A DNA stretch of 64,000 bases from Pseudomonas sp. B20(2017) (GCF_002113125.1 NZ_NEJP01000008.1:124001-188000); one strand, 5' to 3'; shown: positions 34,539-45,241, counted from the first letter of the stretch. Numbers and translations are program-made. Notes: generated from the letters alone by a model not told the origin.

Positions 34539-35978
34539 GTGACCAAGCGCTATGACAATTACATCAACGGTGAATGGGTCGCCGGCAACGATTACTCGGT
34601 CAACATCAACCCGTCCGAGCTGAGCGACACCATCGGCGACTACGCCAAGGCTGACCTGACTCAGGTCAACGCTGCCATCGACGCCGCACGCGCTGCGTTC
34701 CCGGCGTGGTCGACTTCGGGTATTCAGGCCCGTCACGACTCGCTGGACAAAGTCGGTACTGAAATCCTCGCCCGCCGCGAAGAACTCGGCACCCTGCTGG
34801 CCCGGGAAGAGGGCAAGACCCTGCCGGAAGCCATCGGTGAAGTGACCCGCGCCGGCAACATCTTCAAGTTCTTCGCGGGTGAATGCCTGCGTCTTTCCGG
34901 CGACTACGTGCCGTCGGTGCGCCCGGGCGTCAATGTTGAAGTCACCCGCGAAGCCCTCGGTGTGGTCGGCCTGATCACCCCGTGGAACTTCCCGATCGCC
35001 ATCCCTTCGTGGAAAATTGCCCCGGCCCTGGCCTACGGCAACTGCGTGGTGTTGAAACCGGCTGATCTGGTGCCGGGTTGCGCCTGGGCGCTGGCCGAAA
35101 TCATCTCTCGCGCAGGCTTCCCGGCCGGCGTGTTCAACCTGGTGATGGGCAGCGGTCGCGTAGTCGGTGAAGCGCTGGTCAACAGCCCGAAAGTCGACGG
35201 CATCAGCTTCACCGGCTCCGTCGGTGTGGGCCGTCAGATCGCCGTCAACTGCGTGTCGCGCCAAGCCAAGGTTCAGTTGGAGATGGGCGGCAAGAACCCG
35301 CAGATCATTCTCGACGACGCCGACCTCAAGCAGGCGGTCGAGCTGTCGGTGCAGAGCGCGTTCTACTCCACCGGCCAGCGTTGCACGGCATCGAGCCGAA
35401 TGATCGTCACCGCCGGGATTCACGACAAGTTCGTCGAAGCCATGGCCGAACGCATGAAGTCGATCAAGGTCGGCCACGCGCTGAAGGCTGGCACCGACAT
35501 TGGTCCGGTGGTTTCGCAAGCACAGCTTGAACAGGACCTGAAATACATCGACATCGGTCAGTCCGAAGGTGCGCGCGTTGTCAGCGGCGGTGGTCTGGTT
35601 ACCTGCGACACCGAAGGCTACTTCCTCGCGCCGACCCTGTTTGCCGATAGCGAAGCGTCGATGCGCATCAGCCGCGAAGAGATCTTCGGCCCGGTGGCCA
35701 ACATCGTCCGCGTGGCGGATTACGAGGCTGCACTGGCCATGGCCAACGACACCGAATTCGGTCTGTCGGCGGGTATCGCCACCACGTCGCTGAAGTACGC
35801 CAACCACTTCAAGCGTCATTCCCAGGCCGGGATGGTGATGGTCAACCTGCCGACCGCCGGTGTGGATTACCACGTTCCGTTCGGTGGCCGTAAGGGTTCA
35901 TCCTATGGCTCACGTGAGCAAGGCCGCTATGCGCAAGAGTTCTACACGGTCGTGAAGACCAGCTACATCGGTTCCTGA
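34539..35978 (+). CDS. 2,5-dioxovalerate (alpha-ketoglutarate semialdehyde) dehydrogenase
   Basis: NAD(P)-dependent aldehyde dehydrogenase, 479 residues. Cofactor-binding [18 protein letters not shown] and LKPADLVPG, the FTGSVGVGR loop, the catalytic Glu in [10 protein letters not shown] and the catalytic Cys in [10 protein letters not shown]. Position between kdgD and the hexarate permease indicates that it oxidises 2,5-dioxopentanoate to 2-oxoglutarate, the last step before the TCA cycle. Start is GTG with CAGGAG 8 bases upstream; a nearby ATG (34532) opens only a two-residue frame. Confidence 0.9.
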   Translation: MTKRYDNYINGEWVAGNDYSVNINPSELSDTIGDYAKADLTQVNAAIDAARAAFPAWSTSGIQARHDSLDKVGTEILARREELGTLLAREEGKTLPEAIGEVTRAGNIFKFFAGECLRLSGDYVPSVRPGVNVEVTREALGVVGLITPWNFPIAIPSWKIAPALAYGNCVVLKPADLVPGCAWALAEIISRAGFPAGVFNLVMGSGRVVGEALVNSPKVDGISFTGSVGVGRQIAVNCVSRQAKVQLEMGGKNPQIILDDADLKQAVELSVQSAFYSTGQRCTASSRMIVTAGIHDKFVEAMAERMKSIKVGHALKAGTDIGPVVSQAQLEQDLKYIDIGQSEGARVVSGGGLVTCDTEGYFLAPTLFADSEASMRISREEIFGPVANIVRVADYEAALAMANDTEFGLSAGIATTSLKYANHFKRHSQAGMVMVNLPTAGVDYHVPFGGRKGSSYGSREQGRYAQEFYTVVKTSYIGS

Positions 35979-35992
35979 TCCACGCAATACCT

Positions 35993-36078
35993 GTGGGAGC
36001 TGGCCTGCCAGCGATGGCATCACTGCGGTGTAACTGAAACACCGAGGTGGTTGCATCGCCGGCAGGCCAGCTCCCACA
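35993..36078. repeat. REPIN, GTGGGAGCTGGCCTGCCAGCGATG class
   Basis: TGTGGGAGCTGGCCTGCCAGCG and its near-perfect inverted copy around a spacer that itself contains CGGTGT-N7-ACACCG. A different REP class from the CTTGCTCGCGA type elsewhere in the window. Confidence 0.85.
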
Positions 36079-36133
36079 AAAAACCAAAGAAGATTCACCC
36101 GCGCATAAAAATAATCAGTGGGAGTACATCTAC

Positions 36134-37498
36134 ATGCAATCGTCCAAGCCGACTCACGTCCGCTATTTGATCCTGCTCATGCTGTTTCTGGTGACCACGA
36201 TCAACTACGCCGACCGCGCCACCATCGCGATCGCCGGCTCCAGTCTGCAAAAAGACCTCGGCATCGACGCGGTCACCCTCGGCTACATCTTCTCTGCATT
36301 CGGTTGGGCCTACGTGGCCGGGCAAATTCCCGGTGGCTGGCTGCTCGATCGCTTCGGCTCGAAAAAAGTCTATGCCCTGAGCATCTTCACCTGGTCGCTG
36401 TTCACCGTGCTGCAAGGCTTCGTCGGTGAGTTCGGCATGTCCACGGCCGTTGTGGCGCTGTTCATGTTGCGCTTCCTCGTGGGGCTGGCCGAGGCACCTT
36501 CGTTCCCAGGCAACGCGCGCATTGTGGCGGCCTGGTTCCCGACCGCGGAACGCGGCACCGCTTCGGCAATCTTCAACTCGGCGCAGTACTTTGCGACGGT
36601 GTTGTTCGCGCCGCTGATGGGCTGGATCGTGTTCACCTTCGGCTGGGAGCACGTGTTCATCGTCATGGGCCTGCTCGGCATCGTGTTCTCGCTGGTCTGG
36701 CTGAAGGTCATCCACAGCCCGCGCCAACACCCGATGGCCAACGAAGCGGAAGTGAAGTTCATCGCCGACAACGGCGGCATGGTCGACATGGACCAGAAAC
36801 AAGGCAAAAAGGCTGATGGCCCGAAATGGGATTACATCCGTCAGTTGCTGACCAACCGCATGATGCTGGGCGTGTATCTGGGCCAGTACTGCATCAACGG
36901 CATCACCTACTTCTTCCTGACCTGGTTCCCGGTGTATCTGGTGCAGGAACGCGGCATGACCATCCTCAAGGCCGGTTTCATCGCCTCGTTGCCGGCAATC
37001 TGCGGCTTTATCGGCGGCGTCCTCGGCGGGGTGATTTCCGATTACCTGCTGCGCAAAGGCCACTCGCTGACCTTCGCCCGCAAGGCGCCGATCATTGCCG
37101 GTCTGCTGGTTTCGAGCAGCATCGTGGCGTGCAACTATGTCGACGTTGAATGGATGGTGGTCGGTTTCATGGCCCTGGCGTTCTTCGGCAAAGGCGTGGG
37201 TGCGCTGGGCTGGGCGGTGGTGTCCGACACCTCGCCGAAACAGATCGCCGGTCTGAGCGGTGGCCTGTTCAACACCTTCGGCAACATCGCGTCGATCACC
37301 ACCCCGATCGTCATCGGCTACATCATCAGCTCCACCGGTTCGTTCAAATGGGCGCTGGTGTTTGTCGGTGCCAACGCACTGGTCGCGGTGTTCAGCTACC
37401 TGGTGATCGTCGGCCCGATCAAGCGTGTGGTTCTGAAGGAGCCGCCAACCAACGGTGGTTCCGAAGCGGCTGGCAAATTGTCTCAAGCGCATTCCTGA
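36134..37498 (+). CDS. gudP: MFS transporter for glucarate/galactarate
   Basis: 454-residue inner-membrane symporter of the anion:cation symporter (ACS) family. After [20 protein letters not shown] comes [20 protein letters not shown], the NYxDR signature of the GudP/GarP/ExuT group. Motif A is [14 protein letters not shown], and [19 protein letters not shown] is diagnostic of helix 7-8 in hexarate carriers. It lies 12 bases ahead of garD and after the dehydrogenase, consistent with uptake of galactarate and/or glucarate. A shorter start at 36134 is chosen; the upstream frame runs through REPIN sequence. Confidence 0.9.
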   Translation: MQSSKPTHVRYLILLMLFLVTTINYADRATIAIAGSSLQKDLGIDAVTLGYIFSAFGWAYVAGQIPGGWLLDRFGSKKVYALSIFTWSLFTVLQGFVGEFGMSTAVVALFMLRFLVGLAEAPSFPGNARIVAAWFPTAERGTASAIFNSAQYFATVLFAPLMGWIVFTFGWEHVFIVMGLLGIVFSLVWLKVIHSPRQHPMANEAEVKFIADNGGMVDMDQKQGKKADGPKWDYIRQLLTNRMMLGVYLGQYCINGITYFFLTWFPVYLVQERGMTILKAGFIASLPAICGFIGGVLGGVISDYLLRKGHSLTFARKAPIIAGLLVSSSIVACNYVDVEWMVVGFMALAFFGKGVGALGWAVVSDTSPKQIAGLSGGLFNTFGNIASITTPIVIGYIISSTGSFKWALVFVGANALVAVFSYLVIVGPIKRVVLKEPPTNGGSEAAGKLSQAHS

Positions 37499-37509
37499 GG
37501 AGCGGCGTC

Positions 37510-39063
37510 ATGCAGTTGATTGAACATTCCGACTCGCCGCGCTACATCCGTCTGCACGAGCGGGACAACGTAGTGGTAGTGGTCAACGACCAGGGCGTGC
37601 CTGCGGGCACTGAATTCGCCGATGGCCTGGTGACGGTGGACTTTGTCCCGCAGAGCCACAAGGTCACCCTCGAGGACATTCCCGAGGGCGGCACGGTGAT
37701 TCGTTACGGCCAGATCATTGGCTATGCGCTGCAGCCGATTCCCCGTGGCAGTTGGGTCAAGGAAGATCAACTGCGCATGCCGACTGCGCCGCCGCTAGAC
37801 AGCTTGCCGCTGTCCACCGAAGTGCCGGATGCTCAAGCGCCGCTGGAAGGGTTCACGTTCGAGGGTTATCGCAACGCCGACGGCACCGTCGGCACGCGCA
37901 ACATCCTCGGGATCACCACCACCGTGCAATGCGTCACCGGGGTGCTGGATCACGCGGTGAAGCGGATCAAGGATGAGATGTTGCCGAAGTACCCGCACGT
38001 CGATGACGTGGTGGCGCTGACCCACAGTTATGGTTGCGGCGTGGCCATTACGGCCACCGACGCCTACATCCCGATCCGCACCGTGCGCAATCTGGCGCGC
38101 AACCCGAACCTCGGTGGCGAGGCATTGGTGATCGGTCTGGGCTGCGAGAAATTGCAGGCCGCACAGGTGATGCACGAGGACGACGCGTCGGTGGATCTGA
38201 GCGAGCCATGGCTGTATCGCTTGCAGGATTCCAGTCACGGTTTCACCGAGATGATCGAGCAGATCATGGAGCTGGCCGAAGTCCGCCTGAAGAAACTCGA
38301 CCAGCGCCGCCGGGAAACCGTGCCGGCGTCCGAGCTGATCCTCGGCATGCAGTGCGGCGGCAGCGATGCGTTTTCCGGAATCACCGCCAACCCGGCGCTC
38401 GGTTATGCCTCGGACTTGCTGCTGCGGGCGGGGGCGACGGTGATGTTTTCCGAAGTCACCGAAGTGCGTGACGCCATTTATCTGCTGACTTCACGGGCCC
38501 AGAGCAAAACCGTTGCCGAGGAACTGGTGCGCGAGATGGACTGGTACGACCGTTACCTGGCCAAGGGTGAGGCGGATCGCAGTGCCAACACCACGCCGGG
38601 CAACAAGAAGGGCGGGTTGTCGAACATTGTCGAGAAGTCGTTGGGCTCGATCGTCAAATCCGGCAGCAGCGCGATCAGCGGTGTGCTCGGCCCTGGAGAG
38701 CGCTTCAAGCAGAAGGGTTTGATTTTCTGTGCGACGCCAGCGAGTGATTTTGTCTGCGGTACGTTGCAACTGGCGGCGGGGATGAACCTGCACGTTTTCA
38801 CTACCGGACGTGGCACGCCGTATGGTCTGGCGATGGCGCCGGTGGTGAAGGTTTCGACCCGTACCGAGCTGGCGCAGCGCTGGCCGGATCTGATCGACAT
38901 CGATGCCGGGCGGATTGCTACCGGGCGCGCGACCATCGAAGAACTGGGCTGGGAGCTGTTCCACTATTATCTGGATGTGGCGAGCGGCAAGCAGCAGACG
39001 TGGGCGGAGAAGCACAAGCTGCATAACGACATTACGTTGTTCAATCCGGCGCCGATTACCTGA
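37510..39063 (+). CDS. garD: galactarate dehydratase
   Basis: Iron-dependent dehydratase of galactarate to 5-dehydro-4-deoxy-D-glucarate, feeding KdgD. 517 residues, the usual GarD length. N-terminal SAF-like domain 1-90 with [18 protein letters not shown], linker, then the UxaA/GarD catalytic domain: [47 protein letters not shown] and the C-terminal [16 protein letters not shown]. Cysteines of SYGCG and MQCGG are metal-ligand candidates. GAGGAG precedes ATG. Transcription follows gudP; a glucarate dehydratase gene is not present nearby. Confidence 0.94.
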   Translation: MQLIEHSDSPRYIRLHERDNVVVVVNDQGVPAGTEFADGLVTVDFVPQSHKVTLEDIPEGGTVIRYGQIIGYALQPIPRGSWVKEDQLRMPTAPPLDSLPLSTEVPDAQAPLEGFTFEGYRNADGTVGTRNILGITTTVQCVTGVLDHAVKRIKDEMLPKYPHVDDVVALTHSYGCGVAITATDAYIPIRTVRNLARNPNLGGEALVIGLGCEKLQAAQVMHEDDASVDLSEPWLYRLQDSSHGFTEMIEQIMELAEVRLKKLDQRRRETVPASELILGMQCGGSDAFSGITANPALGYASDLLLRAGATVMFSEVTEVRDAIYLLTSRAQSKTVAEELVREMDWYDRYLAKGEADRSANTTPGNKKGGLSNIVEKSLGSIVKSGSSAISGVLGPGERFKQKGLIFCATPASDFVCGTLQLAAGMNLHVFTTGRGTPYGLAMAPVVKVSTRTELAQRWPDLIDIDAGRIATGRATIEELGWELFHYYLDVASGKQQTWAEKHKLHNDITLFNPAPIT

Positions 39064-39077
39064 GACCGAGTCGCCTG

Positions 39078-39172
39078 CATCGCGAGCAAGCTCGCTCCCA
39101 CACTGATCTACATTGATGCACAAATTGTCTAATCACTGTAGATCTGTGTGGGAGCTGGCTTGCCAGCGATAG
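39078..39172. repeat. mixed REP pair downstream of garD
   Basis: Left copy ATCGCGAGCAAGCTCGCTCC (39079-39098), right copy TGTGGGAGCTGGCTTGCCAGCG (39148-39169): two different REP classes in inverted orientation. A further inverted GATCTACA/TGTAGATC lies between them. Confidence 0.75.
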
Positions 39173-39248
39173 CGTTCTACCAGACGCCGGAGTTCTCAGT
39201 GGCTTATCATTGGCCCCCTGACGACGCTCATCTCCAAGGCTCCCCGGC

Positions 39249-40190
39249 ATGCTGGCAATTTTCCTCGAAACCCTGAACATCACCGCGCCGGTGTTTGCCA
39301 TGCTGTTTCTGGGTGTGCTGCTCAAGCGCATCGACTGGATCAACGACAATTTCATCCACACGGCTTCGTCGCTGGTGTTCAACGTCACCATGCCGGCGCT
39401 GCTGTTTCTCGGCATCCTGCACGCCGACCTTCACGCTGCGTTGCAGCCGGCATTGCTGATCTATTTCGCCCTCGCCACGCTGATCAGTTTTGCGGTGGCC
39501 TGGGGCTGGGCGATTTTCCGCTGTCCGCGTGAAGATCGCGGCATTTACACGCAAGGTGCGTTTCGCGGCAACAACGGGGTGATCGGCCTGGCGCTGGCCG
39601 CGAGCATGTATGGAGACTACGGGATTTCCCTCGGGGCGATCCTCGCGGCGCTGGTGATCCTGTTCTACAACACCCTGTCGACCATCGTGCTGGCGGTGTA
39701 CAGCCCGGTGATCAAGTCCGATCCGTGGAGCATCTGCAAAAGCGTAGTCAGCAATCCGCTGATCATCAGCGTGATCGCAGCGGCACCGTTCGCTTATTTC
39801 AAGATTGGTCTGCCGGGCTGGCTGGAAACCTCCGGCCAGTACCTGGCGCAAACCACGTTGCCGCTGGCGCTGATCTGCATTGGCGGCACGCTGTCGCTGG
39901 CGGCGCTGCGCAAGAGCGGCAACATGGCGCTCAGTTCGAGCCTGGTGAAGATGGTCGGCCTGCCGGTGATTGCCACGCTGGGCGCATGGCTGTGGGGCTT
40001 TCGCGGGGCGGAGCTGGGGATTCTGTTCCTGTACTTCGGCAGCCCGACCGCCGCCGCCAGTTTTGTCATGGCCCGTGCGGCGCAGGGCAACCATGAGCTG
40101 GCGGCGGCGATCATCGTGCTGACCACGTTGATGGCGGCGATCACCACCAACATCGGGATCTTCTTCTTGCAGTGGGGCGGGTGGATCTAG
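39249..40190 (+). CDS. AEC family (auxin efflux carrier-like) permease
   Basis: 313-residue inner-membrane protein with ten predicted helices in two five-helix halves. The N-terminus MLAIFLETLNITAPVFAMLF, GAFRGNNGVIGLALA and FGSPTAAASFVMARA match the bacterial AEC/YfdV group, which includes malate or malonate carriers. The polar crossover NNG and the SPTAA region mark the two broken helices. Stands alone between REP elements; substrate cannot be inferred from context. Confidence 0.85.
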   Translation: MLAIFLETLNITAPVFAMLFLGVLLKRIDWINDNFIHTASSLVFNVTMPALLFLGILHADLHAALQPALLIYFALATLISFAVAWGWAIFRCPREDRGIYTQGAFRGNNGVIGLALAASMYGDYGISLGAILAALVILFYNTLSTIVLAVYSPVIKSDPWSICKSVVSNPLIISVIAAAPFAYFKIGLPGWLETSGQYLAQTTLPLALICIGGTLSLAALRKSGNMALSSSLVKMVGLPVIATLGAWLWGFRGAELGILFLYFGSPTAAASFVMARAAQGNHELAAAIIVLTTLMAAITTNIGIFFLQWGGWI

Positions 40191-40219
40191 CCTGAGAACT
40201 GGTTTGATCTTTCGGGCCT

Positions 40220-40297
40220 CTTCGCGAGCAAGCCCGCTCCCACATTGGATCTGTGGTGATCACAAAGCCTGTGTGGGAGCGGGCTTGCTCGTGAAGG
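40220..40297. repeat. REPIN
   Basis: TTCGCGAGCAAGCCCGCTCC and its inverted copy ending GGGCTTGCTCGTGAAG, between convergent genes. Confidence 0.9.
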
Positions 40298-40308
40298 GGG
40301 CAGAGCTG

Positions 40309-40689
40309 TCACTCAGGCTTCTGGTAACTGTCGATCACTTCCTGCGCCGCGCGAAACGCATCGATCGCCGCCGGCACGCCGGCGTACACCGCGCAATGCA
40401 GCAGCGCTTCACGGATCTCATCGACCGTGCAGCCGTTGTTCAATGCGCCGCGCACATGGCCTTTCAACTCCTGCGGGCACTTCAACGCGGTCAGCGCGGC
40501 GAGGGTGATCAGGCTGCGGGTCTTCAGCGGCAAACCTTCGCGATTCCACACGCCGCCCCAGGCGTGTTCGTTGACGAAATCCTGCAACGGTTGGGTGAAC
40601 TCGGTGGCATTGCCCAGCGCGCGGTCGACAAACGCGTCGCCCATTACCTGACGGCGGATTTCAACCCCGGATTTCTTCGATTCGGTCAT
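40309..40689 (-). CDS. carboxymuconolactone decarboxylase (PcaC/AhpD-like) family protein
   Basis: 126 residues, all-helical. Core: VMGDAFVDRALGNATEFTQP, HAWGGVWNREGLPLKTRSL, ITLAALTALKCPQELKGHV and ALLHCAVYAGVPAAIDAF. It is PcaC-like in length, but its sequence and neighbourhood (no pca genes) argue against the beta-ketoadipate enzyme itself. The AhpD-type CxxC pair is absent; single cysteines occur in LKCPQ and LLHC. Its ATG overlaps the stop of the antiporter gene (ATGA), so the two are co-translated. Actual substrate unknown. Confidence 0.8.
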   Translation of the reverse strand: MTESKKSGVEIRRQVMGDAFVDRALGNATEFTQPLQDFVNEHAWGGVWNREGLPLKTRSLITLAALTALKCPQELKGHVRGALNNGCTVDEIREALLHCAVYAGVPAAIDAFRAAQEVIDSYQKPE

Positions 40690-41747
40690 GGCACATCCCT
40701 CTTGTGGTGTTGGCGGCGCCAGGCGCGTACGGACGTGAAAAACAGAAACGCCAGCAGCGTCGGCAGCACATAAAACAGCATCAATCGCTCAAGTTTGCCG
40801 GCCAGTGGCATGCCGGTGGTGAACGACACCACGTGCAGTCCATAAGCCAGATACAAACCAAGCAGCAACAGACCTTCAGCGCGGGTTACGCGGTAACCGG
40901 AATAGAACACCGGCAGGCACAGCGCGGCGACGCCGAGCATCACCGGCAGGTCGAAATCCAATGCGTTCGGCGAGACCGACAGCGGCGTCGGCGCGATCAG
41001 TGCGGTGAGGCCCAGCACCCCGAGCAGGTTGAACAGGTTGGCGCCAATCACGTTGCCCACGGCAATGTCTCGTTGGCCGCGCAGCGCGGCGATCAGCGAG
41101 GTGGCGAGCTCAGGCAGCGAGGTGCCAACCGCGACCACGGTCAGGCCGATCACCCGTTCGGAGAATCCCAGATCAGTAGCGACGACCACGGCTGCACCCA
41201 GCAGCAAGTGCCCGGCAAACACCAGCATGCCCAGACCACCGACAATCATCAGCAGGCTGGTGAGCCACGGTGCCTGCGGATCGTGGGGCTGGTCGGAATG
41301 CGGGCGGGTCGAGTGCCGCGACTGGCGCAGCAGTAATCCGAGATATAGGGCGAGGGCGCCGAGTAACAGAATGCCGTCGAAGCGCCCGAGTTCTTCATTC
41401 CACGCCAGTACGAACACCAGCAGGCTGGCGCCGATCATCAACGGGATGTCGAGGCGCACCAATTGCCGCGATACCCGCAGCGGAATGATCAGTGCCGACA
41501 GGCCGAGGGTGACGAGAATGTTGAAAATACTGCTGCCGATCACGCTGCTGACGGCGATGTCCGGCGTGTGTGCCTGCACGGCTTGCAGGCTGACGGCCAT
41601 TTGGGGGGCGCTGCTGCCGAGGGCGACGATGGTCAGGCCGATGATCAGCGGTCGTACATGCAGGCGCGCGGCCAGGCGCACGGCGGCGCGCACCATCAGC
41701 TCGGCGCCGGCGATCAGCAGGAACAGCCCGCTGAGCAATTCGATCAC
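40686..41747 (-). CDS. CaCA family calcium/sodium antiporter (YrbG-like)
   Basis: About 353-residue inner-membrane exchanger with two inverted five-helix repeats. The alpha repeats are visible as GLTIVALGSSAPQMAVSLQA with GSSIFNILVTLG, and GLTVVAVGTSLPELATSLIA with GNVIGANLFNLLG. The first repeat has GSSAPQ where most relatives have GTSxPE, so the ion-binding Glu is replaced by Gln. The start is uncertain: GTG at 41747 is used, TTG at 41756 is also possible, and a 397-residue version would overlap rlpA. Ribosome site is weak, so coupling to rlpA is likely. Confidence 0.8.
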   Translation of the reverse strand: MIELLSGLFLLIAGAELMVRAAVRLAARLHVRPLIIGLTIVALGSSAPQMAVSLQAVQAHTPDIAVSSVIGSSIFNILVTLGLSALIIPLRVSRQLVRLDIPLMIGASLLVFVLAWNEELGRFDGILLLGALALYLGLLLRQSRHSTRPHSDQPHDPQAPWLTSLLMIVGGLGMLVFAGHLLLGAAVVVATDLGFSERVIGLTVVAVGTSLPELATSLIAALRGQRDIAVGNVIGANLFNLLGVLGLTALIAPTPLSVSPNALDFDLPVMLGVAALCLPVFYSGYRVTRAEGLLLLGLYLAYGLHVVSFTTGMPLAGKLERLMLFYVLPTLLAFLFFTSVRAWRRQHHKRDVP

Positions 41748-41793
41748 GCTGATCAAGGGTAAGTCGGTCAGTCCGAAAATGGTGGACGCTCCA

Positions 41794-42168
41794 TCAGTCG
41801 TCGAGGGCCTGGATCCGGACCCGGGCGGTTCCACTGCGCAGCATACCGAGCTGTTCGGCCGCCGCACGTGAAACATCGATCAGGCGGCCACGGGTGTGCG
41901 GGCCACGGTCGTTGATGCGAACCACGACGGATTCATCGTTTTTCAGGTTGGTAACCTTCACCCGGGTGCCGAATGGCAACTGGCGGTGGGCGGCGGTCAG
42001 GGAATTCTGGTTGAACGCTTCGCCGCTGGCGGTGCGTTTACCGTGGTGCTTGGCACCGTAATAGGAGGCGACGCCGGTCTGGTCGTAACCGTGCGGGTCG
42101 ATGGTGTCGGTGCTGGCGCAACCGGCCAGCAAAGAGAGCAGGGCGCAGGCGCCGAGCAGACGTTTCAT
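41794..42168 (-). CDS. short RlpA-like lipoprotein, DPBB domain only
   Basis: 124 residues. Lipoprotein signal with lipobox LLAGC (cleavage at Cys about 17). One double-psi beta-barrel: TGVASYYGAKHHGKRTASGE, LPFGTRVKVTNLKNDESVVV and INDRGPHTRGRLIDVS. The Asp-His features match the septal lytic transglycosylase RlpA, but it lacks a SPOR domain, so septal targeting is doubtful. Start MKRLLGA with GGGAGC 6 bases upstream; upstream frame runs into REP sequence. Confidence 0.85.
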   Translation of the reverse strand: MKRLLGACALLSLLAGCASTDTIDPHGYDQTGVASYYGAKHHGKRTASGEAFNQNSLTAAHRQLPFGTRVKVTNLKNDESVVVRINDRGPHTRGRLIDVSRAAAEQLGMLRSGTARVRIQALDD

Positions 42169-42189
42169 TCGAAAGCTCCCAAATAACAA

Positions 42190-42280
42190 TGTGGGAGCGG
42201 GCTTGCTCGCGAAGGGGGACTCACATTCAACATATCTGCTGAATGTTACGCCGCTTTCGCGAGCAAGCCCGCTCCCACAG
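42190..42280. repeat. REPIN
   Basis: TGTGGGAGCGGGCTTGCTCGCG and its inverted copy ending GCTCCCACAG, with a nested ACATTCA/TGAATGT hairpin in the spacer. Lies between gatB and rlpA. Confidence 0.9.
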
Positions 42281-42317
42281 GGATTGGAGCCAGGCTTTGG
42301 ATCTGGCTCCATTGTGG

Positions 42318-43763
42318 TCAGCCTTCGAGCTTGCTTTTCAGCAGTTCGTTCACTTGCTGCGGGTTGGCCTTGCCTTTGGAGGCTTTCATGGCCTGACCGA
42401 CGAAGAAACCGAACATCTTGCCGCGCTTGGCTTCGTCTGCCGCACGGTATTGCTCGACTTGCTCGGCGTTGGCCGCGAGCATTTCGTCCAGTACCGCCGA
42501 GATTGCGCCGGTGTCGGTCACTTGCTTCAGGCCGCGTTTTTCGATGATCTCGTCTGCGCTGCCTTCGCCGTTGGCCATCGCTTCGAACACCACTTTGGCG
42601 ATCTTGCCGGAGATGGTGTTGTCCTTGATGCGCTGCAGCATGCCGCCAAGTTGCTCGGCCGAAACCGGCGAATCCTCGATGTCCAGGTTCTGCTTGTTGA
42701 GCAGGCTGCCCAACTCGACCATCACCCAGTTCGCCGCCAGTTTGGCGTCGCCGCCGATGCTGGCGACCTTCTCGAAGTAGTCCGCCTGCTCACGGCTGGT
42801 GGCCAGCACGTTGGCGTCGTAGGCCGACAGGCCGAACGCACTCTGGAAGCGCTCGCGCTTCTGCGGTGGCAGTTCCGGCAGGGTGGCGCGCACGTCATTG
42901 AGGAAGGAATCCTCGATGACTACCGGCAGCAGGTCCGGATCGGGGAAGTAACGGTAGTCGTTGGCTTCCTCCTTGCTGCGCATCGGACGGGTCTCGTCCT
43001 TGTTCGGATCGTACAGACGGGTCTGCTGGATCACTTTGCCGCCGTCTTCGATCACGTCGATCTGACGCTGGATCTCGGAGTTGATCGCCTTCTCGATGAA
43101 GCGGAACGAGTTGACGTTCTTGATCTCGCAGCGGGTGCCGAATTCAACCTGGCCTTTCGGACGGATCGACACGTTGCAGTCGCAACGCAGCGAGCCTTCG
43201 GCCATGTTGCCGTCGCAAATCCCGAGGTAACGCACCAGCGCGTGGATCGCCTTGACGTAGGCCACGGCTTCCTTGGCGCTGCGCATGTCAGGCTCGGACA
43301 CGATTTCCAGCAGCGGCGTGCCGGCACGGTTCAGGTCGATGCCGGTGGCACCGCTGAATTCTTCGTGCAGGCTCTTGCCGGCGTCTTCTTCCAGGTGCGC
43401 GCGGGTGATGCCGACGCGTTTGACCGTGCCGTCTTCCAAGGCGATGTCCAGGTGGCCCTTGCCGACGATCGGCAATTCCATCTGGCTGATCTGGTAGCCC
43501 TTCGGCAGGTCCGGATAGAAATAGTTTTTACGGGCGAACACGTTGTGCTGACCGATCTCGGCGTCAATCGCCAGACCGAACATCACCGCCATGCGCACCG
43601 CTTCCTGGTTCAGTACCGGCAGCACGCCGGGCATGCCCAGGTCGATCAGGCTGGCCTGGGTATTCGGCTCGGAGCCGAACGTGGTGGAACTACCGGAAAA
43701 GATTTTCGACCGGGTGGTGAGCTGGGTGTGAATCTCCAGCCCGATCACGACTTCCCATTGCAT
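42318..43763 (-). CDS. gatB: Asp-tRNA(Asn)/Glu-tRNA(Gln) amidotransferase subunit B
   Basis: 481 residues. Cradle domain: [38 protein letters not shown] and [18 protein letters not shown] block ([19 protein letters not shown]). C-terminal YqeY-like tail domain ends [10 protein letters not shown]. GatB activates mischarged Glu-tRNA(Gln) and/or Asp-tRNA(Asn) and receives ammonia from GatA. Start MQWE selected with GAGGAG 6 bases before ATG. Third gene of gatCAB. Confidence 0.96.
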   Translation of the reverse strand: MQWEVVIGLEIHTQLTTRSKIFSGSSTTFGSEPNTQASLIDLGMPGVLPVLNQEAVRMAVMFGLAIDAEIGQHNVFARKNYFYPDLPKGYQISQMELPIVGKGHLDIALEDGTVKRVGITRAHLEEDAGKSLHEEFSGATGIDLNRAGTPLLEIVSEPDMRSAKEAVAYVKAIHALVRYLGICDGNMAEGSLRCDCNVSIRPKGQVEFGTRCEIKNVNSFRFIEKAINSEIQRQIDVIEDGGKVIQQTRLYDPNKDETRPMRSKEEANDYRYFPDPDLLPVVIEDSFLNDVRATLPELPPQKRERFQSAFGLSAYDANVLATSREQADYFEKVASIGGDAKLAANWVMVELGSLLNKQNLDIEDSPVSAEQLGGMLQRIKDNTISGKIAKVVFEAMANGEGSADEIIEKRGLKQVTDTGAISAVLDEMLAANAEQVEQYRAADEAKRGKMFGFFVGQAMKASKGKANPQQVNELLKSKLEG

Positions 43764-43773
43764 GTGTGTCTCC

Positions 43774-45225
43774 TCAGAAGCCGGTTGGGGTGCGGGTGTG
43801 CCAGTCAGTGTGTAACTGATACTGGTGGGCAACGTTCAACAGGCGACCTTCCTGGAAATACGGCGCGAGCAGCTGTACGCCAACCGGCAGACCGTCGACG
43901 AAACCGGCCGGCATCGACAGGCCCGGCAGGCCCGCGAGGTTGGCGGTGATGGTGTAGACGTCTTCCAGGTAGGCAGCGACCGGGTCGCTGTTCTTGGCGC
44001 CGAGTTTCCAGGCCGGGTTTGGCGTGGTCGGGCCGAGGATGATGTCGACTTCATTAAATGCCGTCATGAAGTCGTTCTTCACCAAGCGACGGATCTTCTG
44101 CGCTTTCAGGTAGTAGGCGTCGTAGTAACCGGCGGACAGCGCGTAGGCACCGACCATGATCCGGCGCTGCACTTCAGGCCCGAAGCCTTCGCCACGGGAG
44201 CGCTTGTACAGGTCTTCCAGGTTCTTCGGATCTTCGCAGCGGTGGCCGAAGCGCACGCCGTCGAAACGCGACAGGTTGGAGGATGCTTCTGCCGGGGCGA
44301 TCACGTAGTACGCAGGAATCGCGTGCTGCATGTTCGGCAGGCTGATTTCCTTGATCACGGCACCGAGCTTCTGCAGCTCCTTGATGCTGTTCTGGATCAG
44401 CTCGGCGATGCGCGGGTCGAGACCGGCGCCGAAGTATTCCTTCGGCACGCCGATGCGCAGGCCTTGCAGCGAACCATTCAGACCGGCGGCGTAGTCCGGC
44501 ACCGGCTCATCGATGCTGGTGGAGTCGTTCGGATCGAAGCCGGCCATACCTTGCAGCAAAATCGCGCAGTCTTCGGCAGTGCGAGCCAAAGGGCCGCCCT
44601 GATCGAGGCTGGAGGCGTAAGCGATCATGCCCCAGCGCGACACGCGACCGTAGGTCGGTTTCAGGCCGGTGAGGTTGGTGAATGCAGCCGGCTGACGAAT
44701 CGAACCGCCGGTGTCGGTGGCCGTTGCGGCGGGTAACAGACGAGCGGCAACCGCCGCCGCCGAGCCACCGGACGAACCGCCTGGTACGTGTTCCAGGTTC
44801 CACGGGTTTTTCACCGCGCCGTACCAGCTCGACTCGTTGGCCGAACCCATGGCGAATTCGTCCATGTTGGTCTTGCCCAGAGTCACGGTGCCGGCGGCGG
44901 CCAGCTTCGACACCACGGTGGCGTCGTACGGGGCTTTGAAGTTGTCGAGCATCTTCGAGCCGCAGCTGGTGCGGATGCCCTGGGTGCAGAACAGGTCTTT
45001 GTGAGCGATCGGCGCGCCCAGCAGCGCGCCGCTCTCGCCATTGGCCCGGCGCACGTCGGCGGCTTTCGCCTGCTCGAGGGCCAGCTCTTCGGTGAGGCTG
45101 ATGAAACTGTTGAGCTGCGGATCGAGCTGGGTGATACGCGCCAGCAGGACTTTGGTCAGCTCTTCGGAAGAAAACTTTTTATCGGCGAGACCGCGGGCGA
45201 TCTCGGCCAGAGTCAATTGATGCAT
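43774..45225 (-). CDS. gatA: Asp-tRNA(Asn)/Glu-tRNA(Gln) amidotransferase subunit A
   Basis: 483-residue amidase-signature enzyme that hydrolyses glutamine and passes ammonia to GatB. The Ser-cisSer-Lys triad is visible as the Lys of [10 protein letters not shown], and the two Ser within [15 protein letters not shown] and [13 protein letters not shown]. The standard block [20 protein letters not shown] follows. Cytosolic heterotrimer with GatB and GatC. Between gatC (16-base gap) and gatB (10-base gap). Confidence 0.97.
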   Translation of the reverse strand: MHQLTLAEIARGLADKKFSSEELTKVLLARITQLDPQLNSFISLTEELALEQAKAADVRRANGESGALLGAPIAHKDLFCTQGIRTSCGSKMLDNFKAPYDATVVSKLAAAGTVTLGKTNMDEFAMGSANESSWYGAVKNPWNLEHVPGGSSGGSAAAVAARLLPAATATDTGGSIRQPAAFTNLTGLKPTYGRVSRWGMIAYASSLDQGGPLARTAEDCAILLQGMAGFDPNDSTSIDEPVPDYAAGLNGSLQGLRIGVPKEYFGAGLDPRIAELIQNSIKELQKLGAVIKEISLPNMQHAIPAYYVIAPAEASSNLSRFDGVRFGHRCEDPKNLEDLYKRSRGEGFGPEVQRRIMVGAYALSAGYYDAYYLKAQKIRRLVKNDFMTAFNEVDIILGPTTPNPAWKLGAKNSDPVAAYLEDVYTITANLAGLPGLSMPAGFVDGLPVGVQLLAPYFQEGRLLNVAHQYQLHTDWHTRTPTGF

Positions 45226-45241
45226 TGCAGGCTCTTTCCCT

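Noticed and set aside
40309..40689. pcaC of the beta-ketoadipate pathway
   Set aside because: Same superfamily and length, but no pca neighbours and a sequence clearly different from the PcaC I remember; symbol withheld.
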